Source: Bacteroidota bacterium (GTDB lineage: Bacteria > Bacteroidota > Bacteroidia > J057 > JAJTIE01). Taken from it: a stretch of 61,860 nucleotides of DNA. A program made the position numbers and the translations under genes. The stretch spans positions 1 to 61,860 of the forward strand of contig JAHBTG010000009.1 of NCBI GenBank assembly GCA_019638695.1, read 5' to 3'. Of the stretch, positions 26,654-35,813 are shown in pieces (the first letter of the stretch is position 1; each line of letters begins with the position of its first letter). The notes under the pieces were generated by a model. It had not been told where the DNA came from. It did no database searches and saw nothing but the letters and a program-made list of their open reading frames with translations.

Positions 26654-28741
26654 ATGAAACCGACACCCCGGGGATACTCCCCCACTCTGCTGGTACTCAG
26701 TGCGCTCACACTGGTCACATTATCCATAGGAGTAAGCGAGATCTTATACCCGCGCCAGCTGCTCCGCATAGACTGGCCCGCAAACCTGCAGGCCTACGGT
26801 CCTTACCTGTGGCTTACAGCTTCTGTACTGCTGCTGATAGGAGGCGCCTGGCAAATGAACCGGCAGCATCGCAAACTGGCCCGGGCACGCAAAGACCTGG
26901 GCAAACAGGCTGCCGGACTGGAAGATGCGGTAGCATTGCTCACCACGGCAGACTACGGTGCCGTCAGGGTCCTGCTGGCTCAGCGCTCAGATACCACCAG
27001 CCGGCGGCTGTATCTACTGGCAGAACAGCTACAACAGGAAGTTTTGCAGGCAGAGGCCCACAGGTGGCACCAGGCCACTTTTGTCAGTCTCACAGATGTG
27101 GTGCGCAGGCACCGGCAAGTGCAGCCGCTGGCACAAGACCTGCTAAGCCAAACGGTGCGCCAGATGAAGCTGGCACAGGGGGTGATCTTCCTCAGGCCCA
27201 GCCTGACGGACCCCCGCCTGGAGCCTGTGGCCACCTTTGCAATGGGACAGGAGGCAGACCTGGCCGGGCACCTTAACCAGACCAATAGCTTTCTGAGCCA
27301 GATTGCCCGGGACGGTAAGGCCATTTACCTGGAAGACCTGCCGCAGGGCTTTGCCGCCATCCGCAGCGGCCTGGGAGAAGCCATCCCCGCTTCACTGCTG
27401 CTATGCCCCATCCGCTTTGAGGGTACCCTTATCGGTGTATGGGAAGTGGCGGGGTTTCAGCCCATTCCGCATTCTCACCGGGAACTGCTGGAGGAAGTGG
27501 CGGATAAAAGCGCTTCCACTCTCTACAACCTGCTGCAAACAGACCACACAGCCCAGTTACTGGCAGAAAGCCAGACGCTGACGGAAGAGCTGCAACACCG
27601 GACACAGGCCATACAAGAGGCTGAGCAGCGGCTGCGCCAGATGAACGAGCGCCTGGAAGAAAATGTAAAAGCACGCACTGCAGAGCTGGAGCATGCCATG
27701 GAAGAACTGCAGACCACCCAGCTGCGGATGATCCAGAGCGAGAAGCTGGCTTCTATGGGGCAGCTGGTGGCTGGTGTGGCCCATGAGATCAATACCCCGC
27801 TGGGCGCCATCAAAGCATCGGTAGTGAATATGGCAGACTCCCTGCCCCAGGCGCTGCAAAGCCTGCCTATACTGATGGCGGCACTGGATGAAGAAGCCCG
27901 GAAGTTATTCGTGGAACTGATCATCCGCAATGCCGACAATAACGAATCCCTCTCCACCCGCGACGAGCGGCGCATCCGCAAAGAAATGACCCAGCAACTG
28001 GATGCGCTGGGCATTGCAGAGCCGGATGAAATGGCCCGTGCCCTGTTCAATGCAGGCGTGCGCGGGCAGGTGGCGGATCTGCTGCCTGTTATCCAGCACC
28101 CCAGGGCCGAGGAGATCCTGCGCACAGCCTATCATTTCTCCCAGCTGCGCACCAATATGAACGTCATAGGGCATGCCGTGGACAAGACCCGCAAAACGGT
28201 GTATGCTCTTAAACGCTACAGCCACTTCCAGCAGGAGGAAGAGGACCAGGCCGACTGGCTGGACATCACGGACTCGCTGGATGTAGTACTCACCATGTAC
28301 CACAACCAGCTGAAGCATGGTGTGGAAGTGACCACAGACATCAGGCCCCTACCCAGGATACTGGGCTATAGCGACGAGCTGGGACAGGTGTGGACCAATA
28401 TCATCCACAATGCCGCACAGGCCATGCAATACAATGGCAAGATGCACATCAGTACCCGTGAGGAAAGCGGCTACGCCGTAGTCTCCATTGCAGACAATGG
28501 GCCGGGCATTCCGGCCGAAGTATTGCCCCGTATTTTTGAGCCTTTCTTCACCACCAAGCGCCAGGGCGAGGGTACCGGCCTGGGCCTGGATATCTGTAAA
28601 AAGATAGTAGAAAAGCACAAGGGTGAGATCTCTGTAGATACCGGTGCGGAAGGCACCACCTTCCGGATCCGCATTCCTGTCGAACAAGATAATACGGTTA
28701 ATTCTAAACAAACAGAACTAAAAGAAGTTGTTCCGGTCTAG
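26654..28741 (+). CDS. Sensor histidine kinase with GAF domain, 695 aa
   Basis: Two N-terminal membrane segments (around residues 10-33 and 52-72) with a very short loop, a helical linker, a GAF-type domain (about 150-300), a long coiled coil, a HisKA region with the phosphoacceptor His377 in GVAHEINTPLGAIKAS, a roughly 130-residue insertion before the ATPase, and a HATPase_c domain (HNAAQAM N box, DNGPGIP, GEGTGLGLDICKKIVEKHKG). It lies 9 nt after the PAS-ladder gene and 26 nt before the response regulator, so the three genes form one signalling operon. The small extracytoplasmic part suggests that it relies on the PAS-ladder protein for input. Confidence 0.92.
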   Translation: MKPTPRGYSPTLLVLSALTLVTLSIGVSEILYPRQLLRIDWPANLQAYGPYLWLTASVLLLIGGAWQMNRQHRKLARARKDLGKQAAGLEDAVALLTTADYGAVRVLLAQRSDTTSRRLYLLAEQLQQEVLQAEAHRWHQATFVSLTDVVRRHRQVQPLAQDLLSQTVRQMKLAQGVIFLRPSLTDPRLEPVATFAMGQEADLAGHLNQTNSFLSQIARDGKAIYLEDLPQGFAAIRSGLGEAIPASLLLCPIRFEGTLIGVWEVAGFQPIPHSHRELLEEVADKSASTLYNLLQTDHTAQLLAESQTLTEELQHRTQAIQEAEQRLRQMNERLEENVKARTAELEHAMEELQTTQLRMIQSEKLASMGQLVAGVAHEINTPLGAIKASVVNMADSLPQALQSLPILMAALDEEARKLFVELIIRNADNNESLSTRDERRIRKEMTQQLDALGIAEPDEMARALFNAGVRGQVADLLPVIQHPRAEEILRTAYHFSQLRTNMNVIGHAVDKTRKTVYALKRYSHFQQEEEDQADWLDITDSLDVVLTMYHNQLKHGVEVTTDIRPLPRILGYSDELGQVWTNIIHNAAQAMQYNGKMHISTREESGYAVVSIADNGPGIPAEVLPRIFEPFFTTKRQGEGTGLGLDICKKIVEKHKGEISVDTGAEGTTFRIRIPVEQDNTVNSKQTELKEVVPV

Positions 28742-28767
28742 CCTATATTCCTCAAAATCTTACTGAA

Positions 28768-29187
28768 ATGGCACGTCAACTTGTAATCCTTTGCGTGGAC
28801 GATGAGAAGATCGTTACCGACGCCCTGATCAGCCAGCTGCGGGCTACCTATGGCACCACTTTCCTGTACGAAGCCGCCAGCGACGTAGAGGAGGCGTATG
28901 AGATACTGGAAGACATTACGGCTGGGGGCAATACCCTTTGCCTTATCATTAGTGACTGGCTGATGCCGCGGATCAAGGGCGATGCTTTTTTGCGGGATAT
29001 GCACCAGCAAGATCCCGGCGTGCCGCTGATTATGCTGAGCGGGCAGGCAGATGACCAGGCCGTCAGTGAACTGATCCATATTATCCCGGAGTTTGAGTTT
29101 GTGCGCAAACCCTGGGAAAAGCATGAACTGATGTCAGTAGTGGACCAGATGATACAGCGCATGACGGCAGACCAGCCGACAGCCTGA
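28768..29187 (+). CDS. Single-domain response regulator
   Basis: A 139-residue CheY-like receiver: acidic pair D11/D12, phosphoacceptor D63 in LIISDWLMP, and the conserved Lys in FVRKPW. There is no output domain, so it acts through protein contacts or feeds a phosphorelay. It is the third gene of the PAS-ladder / histidine kinase operon. Confidence 0.93.
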   Translation: MARQLVILCVDDEKIVTDALISQLRATYGTTFLYEAASDVEEAYEILEDITAGGNTLCLIISDWLMPRIKGDAFLRDMHQQDPGVPLIMLSGQADDQAVSELIHIIPEFEFVRKPWEKHELMSVVDQMIQRMTADQPTA

Positions 29188-29199
29188 CGGGCGCGGCGC

Positions 29200-30393
29200 T
29201 TACTTCTTCAGTGCACCCAGTTCTTTACCCACTTCGGCAAAAGCAGCTATGGCCTTGTCCAGGTGATGAGGCTCATGTGCCGCAGAGAGTTGCACCCGGA
29301 TACGGGCTTCTCCTTTGGGTACTACGGGATAATAGAACCCGATCACATAAATACCACGCCTGAGCAGTCCCTCAGCCATCTTCTGGCTCAGGGGAGCGTC
29401 ATACAGCATCACGGGAATAATCGGGTGCTCTCCGGGCTTCAGATCCAGCCCGGCGGCTTCCATGCCAGCGCGGAAGTACGCCGCATTATGCTCCAGCTTA
29501 TCGCGCAGTGCGGTGCTCTCGGAGAGGAGCCTCAGCACCTCTATGCTGGCCCCTACAATGCTGGGCGCCAGGCTATTGGAGAACAAATAGGGACGGCTGC
29601 GCTGGCGCAGCATCTCCACGATCTCTTTGCGCCCGCTGGTAAATCCGCCCATAGCGCCGCCCAGCGCCTTGCCCAACGTGCCGGTAATGATATCTACCCG
29701 GCCGGTTACGCCGCAATGCTCCACCACCCCGCGGCCTGTTTTGCCCATAAAGCCCATACTGTGGCATTCGTCCACCATCACCAGCGCCTTATACTTGTCT
29801 GCCAGGTCACATATCTTGTCCAACTGGGCAATGGTGCCATCCATGGAAAACACCGCATCCGTAACGATGACACGGTTTTCGGCATCCTGGCTTTCCTGCA
29901 GGCACTTTTCCAGCTCGGCCAGGTCATTATGCGCGTAGCGATAACGACGGGCTTTGCACAGGCGCACACCGTCTATAATAGAGGCATGGTTAAGGGCGTC
30001 CGAGATAATCGCATCTTTTTCACCGAATAAAGGTTCAAATACACCTCCATTAGCATCAAAACAAGCTGCATACAAGATCGTATCTTCAGTGCCCAGGAAG
30101 CGTGAGAGATCCTCTTCCAGCTGTTTGTGGATATCCTGTGTGCCACAAATAAAACGCACAGAGCTCATCCCGTAGCCGTGGGTATCGACAGCTCGTTTGG
30201 CAGCTTCCGTGACCCGCGGGTGCGAAGAGAGGCCCAGGTAATTGTTGGCACAGAAGTTCAGCACCTGGCTGCCGTCTGACAGGGTAATTTCCACGGCCTG
30301 CGGGCTGGTGATCACCCGCTCGCGCTTAAACAGACCGGCGGCGTCTATATCTGCCAGTTCACGGGCAAGCCTGGGTTTCAGAGTATCATACAT
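29200..30393 (-). CDS. kbl: Glycine C-acetyltransferase (2-amino-3-ketobutyrate CoA ligase)
   Basis: A PLP enzyme of threonine degradation that splits 2-amino-3-oxobutyrate with CoA into glycine and acetyl-CoA. The 397-residue protein shows [28 protein letters not shown], the DECHSMG segment, and the PLP lysine K242 in [15 protein letters not shown]. It is close to serine palmitoyltransferase and BioF, but the N terminus ([16 protein letters not shown]) and the [10 protein letters not shown] segment favour Kbl. No tdh gene is adjacent. It has a promoter with both elements (see 30436). Confidence 0.93.
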   Translation of the reverse strand: MYDTLKPRLARELADIDAAGLFKRERVITSPQAVEITLSDGSQVLNFCANNYLGLSSHPRVTEAAKRAVDTHGYGMSSVRFICGTQDIHKQLEEDLSRFLGTEDTILYAACFDANGGVFEPLFGEKDAIISDALNHASIIDGVRLCKARRYRYAHNDLAELEKCLQESQDAENRVIVTDAVFSMDGTIAQLDKICDLADKYKALVMVDECHSMGFMGKTGRGVVEHCGVTGRVDIITGTLGKALGGAMGGFTSGRKEIVEMLRQRSRPYLFSNSLAPSIVGASIEVLRLLSESTALRDKLEHNAAYFRAGMEAAGLDLKPGEHPIIPVMLYDAPLSQKMAEGLLRRGIYVIGFYYPVVPKGEARIRVQLSAAHEPHHLDKAIAAFAEVGKELGALKK

Positions 30394-30435
30394 GGGTAAA
30401 GTAGTCTGGGTATGGATAGGAGAATGATTGGGTCA

Positions 30436-30443
30436 CAAAGATA
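30436..30443 (-). promoter_or_regulatory. kbl promoter: TAnnTTTG with a -33 TTG at 19 nt
   Basis: On the minus strand TATCTTTG at 30443-30436, preceded by TTG at 30465-30463 with exactly 19 nt between the elements. This is the best two-element match to the Bacteroidota promoter in the window. It gives a leader of about 35-40 nt. Confidence 0.65.
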
Positions 30444-30507
30444 AAAAAGCCGCTGCCTTTGGCAAGTGCAGCCCCCACCTGCGACCAGTTTTTCAGGCTC
30501 CAGGGCA

Positions 30508-30535
30508 AAGAAAAACCCAGCACAAGGCTGGGTTT
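30508..30535 (-). terminator. Intrinsic terminator of the thrS-infC-rpmI-rplT operon
   Basis: On the minus strand a 9-bp stem (AAACCCAGC / GCTGGGTTT, 30535-30527 and 30521-30513) with a 5-nt loop, followed by T residues and TCTTTG. It lies about 20 nt past the rplT stop codon. Confidence 0.85.
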
Positions 30536-30557
30536 ACATACGTTAGGTAATTGCAAA

Positions 30558-30953
30558 TTAAGCAGTAGCTGCGGTTTCTTTCACAGGCGCTTTTTTGCTG
30601 GCGGCGGCTGTGTTGAGCACAGACTTCACCACACTTTCAAAAGCTTCGGGGTTGTTCATGGCCAGGTCTGCCAATACCTTGCGGTTGAGCTGGATACCTG
30701 CAACGGCCAGTTTATGAATGAACTGGCTGTAGCTGAGGCCATAGGGGCGCACACCGGCATTGATACGCTGGATCCACAGACTGCGGAAATCGCGTTTCTT
30801 TACTTTGCGGCCGATATAGGCATACTCCAGGCTCTTTTCTACCTGGTTCTTGGCTACGGTCCAGACATTCTTCTTGCGGCCAAAATAGCCTTTGGCCAGC
30901 TTGAGTATCTTCTTTTTGCGCTTCTTGGAAGCTACGTGGTTTACGGAACGCAT
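30558..30953 (-). CDS. rplT: 50S ribosomal protein L20
   Basis: Early-assembly 23S rRNA-binding protein; 131 residues. The N terminus [25 protein letters not shown] and [21 protein letters not shown] identify it. It is about 13-15 residues longer than usual at the C terminus, with a tail rich in Ala and Lys ([12 protein letters not shown]). Last gene of the operon, 6 nt after rpmI. Confidence 0.97.
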   Translation of the reverse strand: MRSVNHVASKKRKKKILKLAKGYFGRKKNVWTVAKNQVEKSLEYAYIGRKVKKRDFRSLWIQRINAGVRPYGLSYSQFIHKLAVAGIQLNRKVLADLAMNNPEAFESVVKSVLNTAAASKKAPVKETAATA

Positions 30954-30959
30954 GACGAA

Positions 30960-31217
30960 TTAGGCGTTAACGGTTTTGGCTTCAGTAGAGGGGGCTACGC
31001 GCTGCTTGCGGTAGCGGGGGGTAGGCAGGTTCAGCAGGTTCACTACATGCACTACGTCCACATCGGCCATGATCATGGTGCCGGTGAGCGAGCGCTTGAG
31101 CTTGGTGCTCCGCTTGCGCAGGTTGTGACGCTTATAGGCGTGCTTGCATTTTACTTTGCCGGAAGAAGTAATGCTAAAGCGCTTCTTGGCTCCGGAGTGG
31201 TTTTTTACCTTAGGCAT
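30960..31217 (-). CDS. rpmI: 50S ribosomal protein L35
   Basis: Identified by [31 protein letters not shown]. At 85 residues it is about 20 longer than the usual 64-66, through a C-terminal extension beyond VVNLLNLP. Lies between infC (38 nt upstream) and rplT. Confidence 0.95.
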   Translation of the reverse strand: MPKVKNHSGAKKRFSITSSGKVKCKHAYKRHNLRKRSTKLKRSLTGTMIMADVDVVHVVNLLNLPTPRYRKQRVAPSTEAKTVNA

Positions 31218-31255
31218 GAGTTCTGTCTAAAAAAGCGGATTGCAAAAGTACGATA

Positions 31256-31807
31256 TTATTTTGATTTGGGTGCAAGAAAAAGAAACATTCTTTTGCCTTC
31301 CAGTTTGGGGGCAGACTCTACCTTGCTGAAGGGCTCCAGCACTTCTGCAAACTCCAGCAGCAGTTTCTCTCCCCTATCCTTGTGCACGATCGAGCGGCCG
31401 TGGAAGGTAACATAGGCTTTGATCTTGTTGCCTTCTTTCAGGAACTTCTCGGCGTGGCGTGCCTTGAAGTTGAAGTCGTGCTCATCCGTGTTGGGCCCAA
31501 ATCGTATCTCTTTGACCTCTACCTGGTGCTGCCTGGCTTTGTTTTCCTTCTCCTTTTTCTTCACCTCATACTTGTACTTAGAGTACTCGATGAGCTTGCA
31601 GATAGGCATATTGTTGGCGTTAGAGATCTCTACCAGATCCACTCCCAGCTCCTGCGCATATTCCAAGGCGCGCGCCAGGGGTATCAGGCCATTATGCATT
31701 TCATTTTCACTGCCCACTATACGCACTTCCGCGGCCATGATGCGCTCGTTGATACGGTGCTCTGGTTCACGGATGCGCATGGGGCGCTTCGGGGGTGGTT
31801 TTCTCAT
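31256..31807 (-). CDS. infC: Translation initiation factor IF-3
   Basis: Binds the 30S subunit and checks the initiator tRNA. A 183-residue protein with RINERIMAAEVRIVG, the linker, KARQHQVEVKEIRFGPNTDEHDFNFKARHAEKFLKEG and the C-terminal domain. The ATG at 31807 overlaps the thrS stop as ATGA, so translation of the two is coupled. A conventional ATG replaces the AUU start known for enterobacterial infC. The N terminus is Pro/Arg-rich. Confidence 0.96.
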   Translation of the reverse strand: MRKPPPKRPMRIREPEHRINERIMAAEVRIVGSENEMHNGLIPLARALEYAQELGVDLVEISNANNMPICKLIEYSKYKYEVKKKEKENKARQHQVEVKEIRFGPNTDEHDFNFKARHAEKFLKEGNKIKAYVTFHGRSIVHKDRGEKLLLEFAEVLEPFSKVESAPKLEGKRMFLFLAPKSK

Positions 31808-33753
31808 GCAGTAAACTGGGGTTCTGGGGTGGGCTTCTGGCTTTGAGTAATGGCGTTTTTGAGCATCTCTACAGTTTCCGACAAAGATACATTACCCTTG
31901 TCTCCTTCGGTATGCACACGCAAAGAAACCGACTGATTTTGTGCTTCCTTTTCGCCAATTATTAACATCCACGGTACTTTATGCACTTCGGCATCGCGGA
32001 TTTTGCGGGAAATCTTTTCGTTGCGATAGTCTTTGTCTGCGCGGATGCCTGCTTTCTTAAGCGTAGCATAGATCTCATCGCCATAGGCATTGAATTTGTC
32101 GCTGATGGGCAGGATCACCACCTGGCGGGGCGCCAGCCACAGCGGGAGGTTGCCGGCGGTATGCTCCAGCAATATGCCGAAGAAGCGCTCGAAGCTGCCA
32201 AGCAGCGCGCGGTGGATCATCACCGGTTGAATAGTGTCATTATCTGCGCCCACATATTCCAGCCCAAAACGTTTGGGCATATTGAAGTCCAGCTGTATGG
32301 TGCCCAGCTGCCAGCGGCGGCGCAGGCTATCCCGCACCACAAAATCTATCTTGGGGCCATAGAAAGCGCCGTCGCCTTCATTGATGGTGAAGGGCACCTG
32401 CCGCCTTTCCAGTGTGGCTTTGAGATAGCTCTCGGCCTTGTCCCACTGCTCCAGGGTACCCACGTATTTGTCCTCCGGCCGGGTGGAGAGGAAAATGTCT
32501 ACATCGTGGAAACCAAAGAGGGCATAGATCTCCAGGATAAAGTCTATGAGCTTGGTCACCTCGGCTTCTATCTGCTCAAAGGTGCAGAAGATATGGGCGT
32601 CGTCCTGGGTAAATGCCCGCACGCGGAAGAGTCCTGTGAGCACCCCGCTCAGCTCATGGCGGTGTACCAGGCCAAACTCAAACAGGCGCAGGGGGAGGTC
32701 CTTGTAGCTGCGGGGACTGTTCTTATAAACGATGGTAGCACCGGGGCAGTTCATAGGTTTCACGGCATAGTTCTCTTCGTCTATGTGGGTGAAATACATA
32801 TTCTCCCCGTAGTTATGCCAGTGGCCGCTGCGGTGCCAGAGCTCCTCGTTGAGGATGAGGGGAGTTTTGATCTCCTCATAGCCGCTGTCAAAGAGGCGGT
32901 GGCGCAGGTAGGTTTGCAACTCGTTGAGCACCACCATGCCGTTGTGGTGCCAGAAAGGGAAGCCCGGTCCTTCTTCATGGAAGGAAAACATATCCAGCTC
33001 CTTGCCCAGGCGGCGGTGGTCGCGTTTCTTGGCTTCTTCCAGCAGGTGTAGATGGTCCTCCAGTTCTTTCTGGCTGGGAAACGAAATGGCATAGATGCGG
33101 GTGAGCTGCTTGTTGGCGCTGTTGCCCCGCCAATAGGCCCCGGCAGTGTGCAGCAGTTTCACGGCCTTGATCACCTTGGAGTTATCTATATGGCCGCCTT
33201 TGCAAAGGTCTGTAAAGTTGCCGCTGTCGCAGAAAGTAATGGTGCCGTCTTGCAGCTCATTGATCAGCTCCACCTTGTAGGTGGCGCCACGCGCCTGGTA
33301 ATAGGCCAGCGCATCGGCTTTGCTCACGGCACGCATGCGGAAGGTCTCGCCACTACGGGCCAGTTCCATGAACCTGGCCTCTATCTGCGGAAAGTCTTCT
33401 TCGGAGAACTTATGGTCTCCGAAGTCGATGTCGTAATAAAAACCCTCTTCTATGGGCGGGCCAAATCCCAGCTGTATGCCGGGATAGAGCGATTCCAGGG
33501 CCTCTGCCAGGATATGGGCAGAACTGTGCCAGAAGGCTTCCTTGCCTTCGGCATCTTTCCAGGTATGCAGGCGCAGCTGGGCGTCTGTGGTCAGGGGTGT
33601 CTGCAGCTCTGTGCGCTTGCCGTTAACAGTGGCTACCAGCGCATTGCGGGCCAGGCCCTGGCTGATGCTCTCCGCTACCTGGAGCGGTGTAGTACCCTGG
33701 GGGTAGTGACGCACACTACCGTCGGGCAGGGAAATTTGGATTTGTGCAGACAT
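31804..33753 (-). CDS. thrS: Threonyl-tRNA synthetase
   Basis: Class II synthetase, 649 residues: TGS domain at the N terminus (ISLPDGSVRHYPQGTTPLQVAESIS), the editing domain (FWHSSAHILAEALESLYPGIQLGFGPPIEEGFYYD), motif 2 region (FRVRAFTQDDAHIFCT) and motif 3 with the anticodon-binding domain. The start ATG at 33753 gives MSAQIQISLP; the frame continues 11 codons upstream only to a TTG. First gene of the thrS-infC-rpmI-rplT operon. Its promoter box abuts the preceding gmhB-like gene. Confidence 0.96.
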   Translation of the reverse strand: MSAQIQISLPDGSVRHYPQGTTPLQVAESISQGLARNALVATVNGKRTELQTPLTTDAQLRLHTWKDAEGKEAFWHSSAHILAEALESLYPGIQLGFGPPIEEGFYYDIDFGDHKFSEEDFPQIEARFMELARSGETFRMRAVSKADALAYYQARGATYKVELINELQDGTITFCDSGNFTDLCKGGHIDNSKVIKAVKLLHTAGAYWRGNSANKQLTRIYAISFPSQKELEDHLHLLEEAKKRDHRRLGKELDMFSFHEEGPGFPFWHHNGMVVLNELQTYLRHRLFDSGYEEIKTPLILNEELWHRSGHWHNYGENMYFTHIDEENYAVKPMNCPGATIVYKNSPRSYKDLPLRLFEFGLVHRHELSGVLTGLFRVRAFTQDDAHIFCTFEQIEAEVTKLIDFILEIYALFGFHDVDIFLSTRPEDKYVGTLEQWDKAESYLKATLERRQVPFTINEGDGAFYGPKIDFVVRDSLRRRWQLGTIQLDFNMPKRFGLEYVGADNDTIQPVMIHRALLGSFERFFGILLEHTAGNLPLWLAPRQVVILPISDKFNAYGDEIYATLKKAGIRADKDYRNEKISRKIRDAEVHKVPWMLIIGEKEAQNQSVSLRVHTEGDKGNVSLSETVEMLKNAITQSQKPTPEPQFTA

Positions 33754-33783
33754 TATTAGGTTGCCAAAAAGACAATGAAAGCG

Positions 33784-33791
33784 CAAATATA
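33784..33791 (-). promoter_or_regulatory. TAnnTTTG -7 box of the thrS operon
   Basis: TATATTTG on the minus strand, directly adjacent to the stop codon of the GmhB-like gene (33794-33792). It gives a leader of about 25-30 nt before thrS at 33753. Confidence 0.6.
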
Positions 33792-34325
33792 CTAAGCCTG
33801 CATGAGCTTCAGGATATCTTCTGCATCAAATGGCGGTAAAAGGCGCAAGTGTGCCTGTGCACATTCGTCTGCTCCCAGGATCAGCGTGCGCAGGCCCAGT
33901 TTACGGGCAGGGATGATATCCCGGCAGCGGTCTCCTATCATCCAGCTTTGCAAAGGATCGATCTGTTCCAGAGCGACCGCCCGCTCAAATAACAGGGAAC
34001 CGGGCTTGCGGCACAGGCAGTTGCTGGTACTGGGGTGATGCGGGCAATAGAGTATGCGGTGCCAGGCGATGCCCTGCGCCGCAAAATCTGCCTGCATCTG
34101 CATATGGAGCTGTTCCACCTCTGTGCGGCCATATAAACCTTTGCCAATGCCCCCCTGGTTAGTGACCAGTACCAGCTTATAGCCCAGGCGGGTAGCTGCC
34201 TGGGTGAGGGGAAAAATGAACGGGGTGTATTGAAAGTCTGCTTTGCGCCAGGTATAGCCGGGGTTGTCTTCATTAACCACCCCGTCCCTGTCCAGGAACA
34301 GGGCCTTGTGCAGCCGGGCTGCCAT
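33792..34325 (-). CDS. GmhB-like HAD-IIIA phosphatase
   Basis: A 177-residue HAD phosphatase of the histidinol-phosphate / heptose-bisphosphate phosphatase type. Nucleophile D12 and D14 are in FLDRDGVVNE; LVTNQGGIGKG and GDRCRDI carry the other HAD motifs; a zinc-binding CxHx6CxC motif (C94, H96, C103, C105) is typical of GmhB. The likely substrate is D-glycero-D-manno-heptose 1,7-bisphosphate, for lipopolysaccharide or a related heptose. The ATG follows the stop codon of the LuxR regulator without any gap, so it is translationally coupled to it. No other heptose genes are near. Confidence 0.85.
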   Translation of the reverse strand: MAARLHKALFLDRDGVVNEDNPGYTWRKADFQYTPFIFPLTQAATRLGYKLVLVTNQGGIGKGLYGRTEVEQLHMQMQADFAAQGIAWHRILYCPHHPSTSNCLCRKPGSLLFERAVALEQIDPLQSWMIGDRCRDIIPARKLGLRTLILGADECAQAHLRLLPPFDAEDILKLMQA

Positions 34326-35000
34326 CTACTGCTTCAGCAGTTTATGCTCGAGGGCATAGCGCACCAGCCCGGCAGTATTTTTGACACCTATCTTCTGCAT
34401 CAGGTTGCGGCGGTGGCTGTGCACGGTCCGCTGGGAGATAAAGAGCCTTTCGGCAATCTCCAGGTTGGTCAGCTCATCTGCAATGAGCGTCAGGATCTCA
34501 ATCTCGCGTTTGGTCAGCGGCACTTCTGCCATGGCCACGGTGTCCTTGTGCCCATTGACTTTAGGCGAGCCATTTCCATTCATCATGCGCCGCAGGGCCG
34601 CTGTAGTCACTTCATTGGAGAAGTAGGTTTCTCCTGTGGCCACACGCTTGAGTGCCGCCATGATATCCTGTTTGCTGGAGTTCTTGAGCAGATAGCCCTT
34701 GGCGCCCGCCTGCAGCATGGCGGCTATGTATTCATCGTCATCAAACATGGTAAGTCCCACGATGCCCGCCGGGAGATTGCGCCCGGTGATTTCCCGGGTA
34801 GCCTCTATGCCATTCATATCCGGCATTTTAATGTCCATCAGAATTACATCCGGCTTAAGGGATTCTGCCATGGTTACTGCATCCCGGCCGTTATTGGCTT
34901 CTCCTACAATCTCAAAATCCTGTTCGCCCGCCAACATGGTCTTAATGCCATTGAGGATGATATTATGGTCGTCTACCAGGAGTATGCGTACTGCTTTCAT
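34326..35000 (-). CDS. NarL/FixJ-type response regulator with LuxR HTH
   Basis: A 224-residue regulator: receiver domain with D10/D11 and phosphoacceptor D56 (ILMDIKMPDMNG), Lys in LLKNS, a Gly/Asn-rich linker, and a C-terminal LuxR helix-turn-helix (LTKREIEILTLIADELTNLEIAERLFISQRTVHSHRRNLMQKIGVKN). No histidine kinase gene is adjacent. The 150-bp upstream region is strongly AT-rich (35001-35150). It ends with TAG directly joined to the ATG of the GmhB-like gene. Confidence 0.95.
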   Translation of the reverse strand: MKAVRILLVDDHNIILNGIKTMLAGEQDFEIVGEANNGRDAVTMAESLKPDVILMDIKMPDMNGIEATREITGRNLPAGIVGLTMFDDDEYIAAMLQAGAKGYLLKNSSKQDIMAALKRVATGETYFSNEVTTAALRRMMNGNGSPKVNGHKDTVAMAEVPLTKREIEILTLIADELTNLEIAERLFISQRTVHSHRRNLMQKIGVKNTAGLVRYALEHKLLKQ

Positions 35001-35150
35001 GGGAATTTCATTTAGAGAAAATGAAGAGTAAATTGATATGTTTTCATTAGTGAAGTTACGTAAAGATAAAGATTAGTTTCACTCCTATTTCCATGCCCAA
35101 AGTGATATTTTCGGGGTTTTTATAAATATACTATGATTTCTTAAATCCCT
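35001..35150. other. AT-rich intergenic region upstream of the LuxR regulator
   Basis: About 150 bp, much more AT-rich than the surrounding genes, with several A or T runs and the minus-strand stretch TATCTTTACG. It must contain the regulator's promoter and the end of the esterase transcript. I see no gene or clear hairpin. Confidence 0.35.
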
Positions 35151-35813
35151 CTAATCCTTAGCACTACGTATTTCTGCCAAAATCTGCGGGTCCATGCTAT
35201 GTGCCCCTTCAAAACTGAGTGCTTCATAGCTATAACCCGCTTCCCGGAGAGCATTTGCATGTTGTTGCCAGGTTGCGGCAGGGAAATAAGGATCCCGGGT
35301 ACCGCACACCAGCCTTAACCTGGGATGAGGCGGCGGCAGGGGACACTCGCTCCAGGGTACTGTGCCTGCCCATATGACCAGCTGCCGGGGCATATGACTA
35401 CCCAGGGCCACCCAGCGCCAGGCAGTGGCTGCCCCCTGTGAAAAGCCCAGCACCTGCAAAGGAATGCGTGTGCCCGGATCATGGGTTGTGTACAGGTGAG
35501 TGACCAGTGCATCCAGGTAACGGACATAATCCTGCACATCGGTCAGGCGGTCTTCCCGGGTCATCCAGCTGGCGCCCACACGGGTATGCTGTTCGTCCAG
35601 GTAAAAACGGGAAAGCCCCTCGGGCACTACTACCAGGGTATGCTCATCTGCCAGCGGAACCAGTTTGCGCACCCAGTACCGGGGAAGCATACCATAACCG
35701 TGCAACGCCAGCCAGATGGTTTGCACGCCCGCCTCACCTCCCAGTGTATAGTAGCGGGCCGTCTTCAGCGTCTCAAAGGAATGGGCCTGAGGGTTACTTT
35801 CGGCTGCGTTCAC
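35151..35813 (-). CDS. Alpha/beta-hydrolase (carboxylesterase / phospholipase type)
   Basis: A 220-residue alpha/beta-hydrolase. Oxyanion region LALHGYGM, nucleophile Ser125 in GFSQG, acid in CGTRDPYF and His in GAHSM. The size and the GFSQG motif fit the phospholipase/carboxylesterase family. The start is GTG at 35813, which overlaps the end of the upstream M1 peptidase gene by 20 nt. No signal peptide, so it is cytoplasmic. Substrate unknown. Confidence 0.88.
   Translation of the reverse strand: MNAAESNPQAHSFETLKTARYYTLGGEAGVQTIWLALHGYGMLPRYWVRKLVPLADEHTLVVVPEGLSRFYLDEQHTRVGASWMTREDRLTDVQDYVRYLDALVTHLYTTHDPGTRIPLQVLGFSQGAATAWRWVALGSHMPRQLVIWAGTVPWSECPLPPPHPRLRLVCGTRDPYFPAATWQQHANALREAGYSYEALSFEGAHSMDPQILAEIRSAKD

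Noticed and set aside
33754-33783. RNA leader or riboswitch before thrS
   Set aside because: Only about 30 nt separate the promoter box and ATG, too short for a structured leader.
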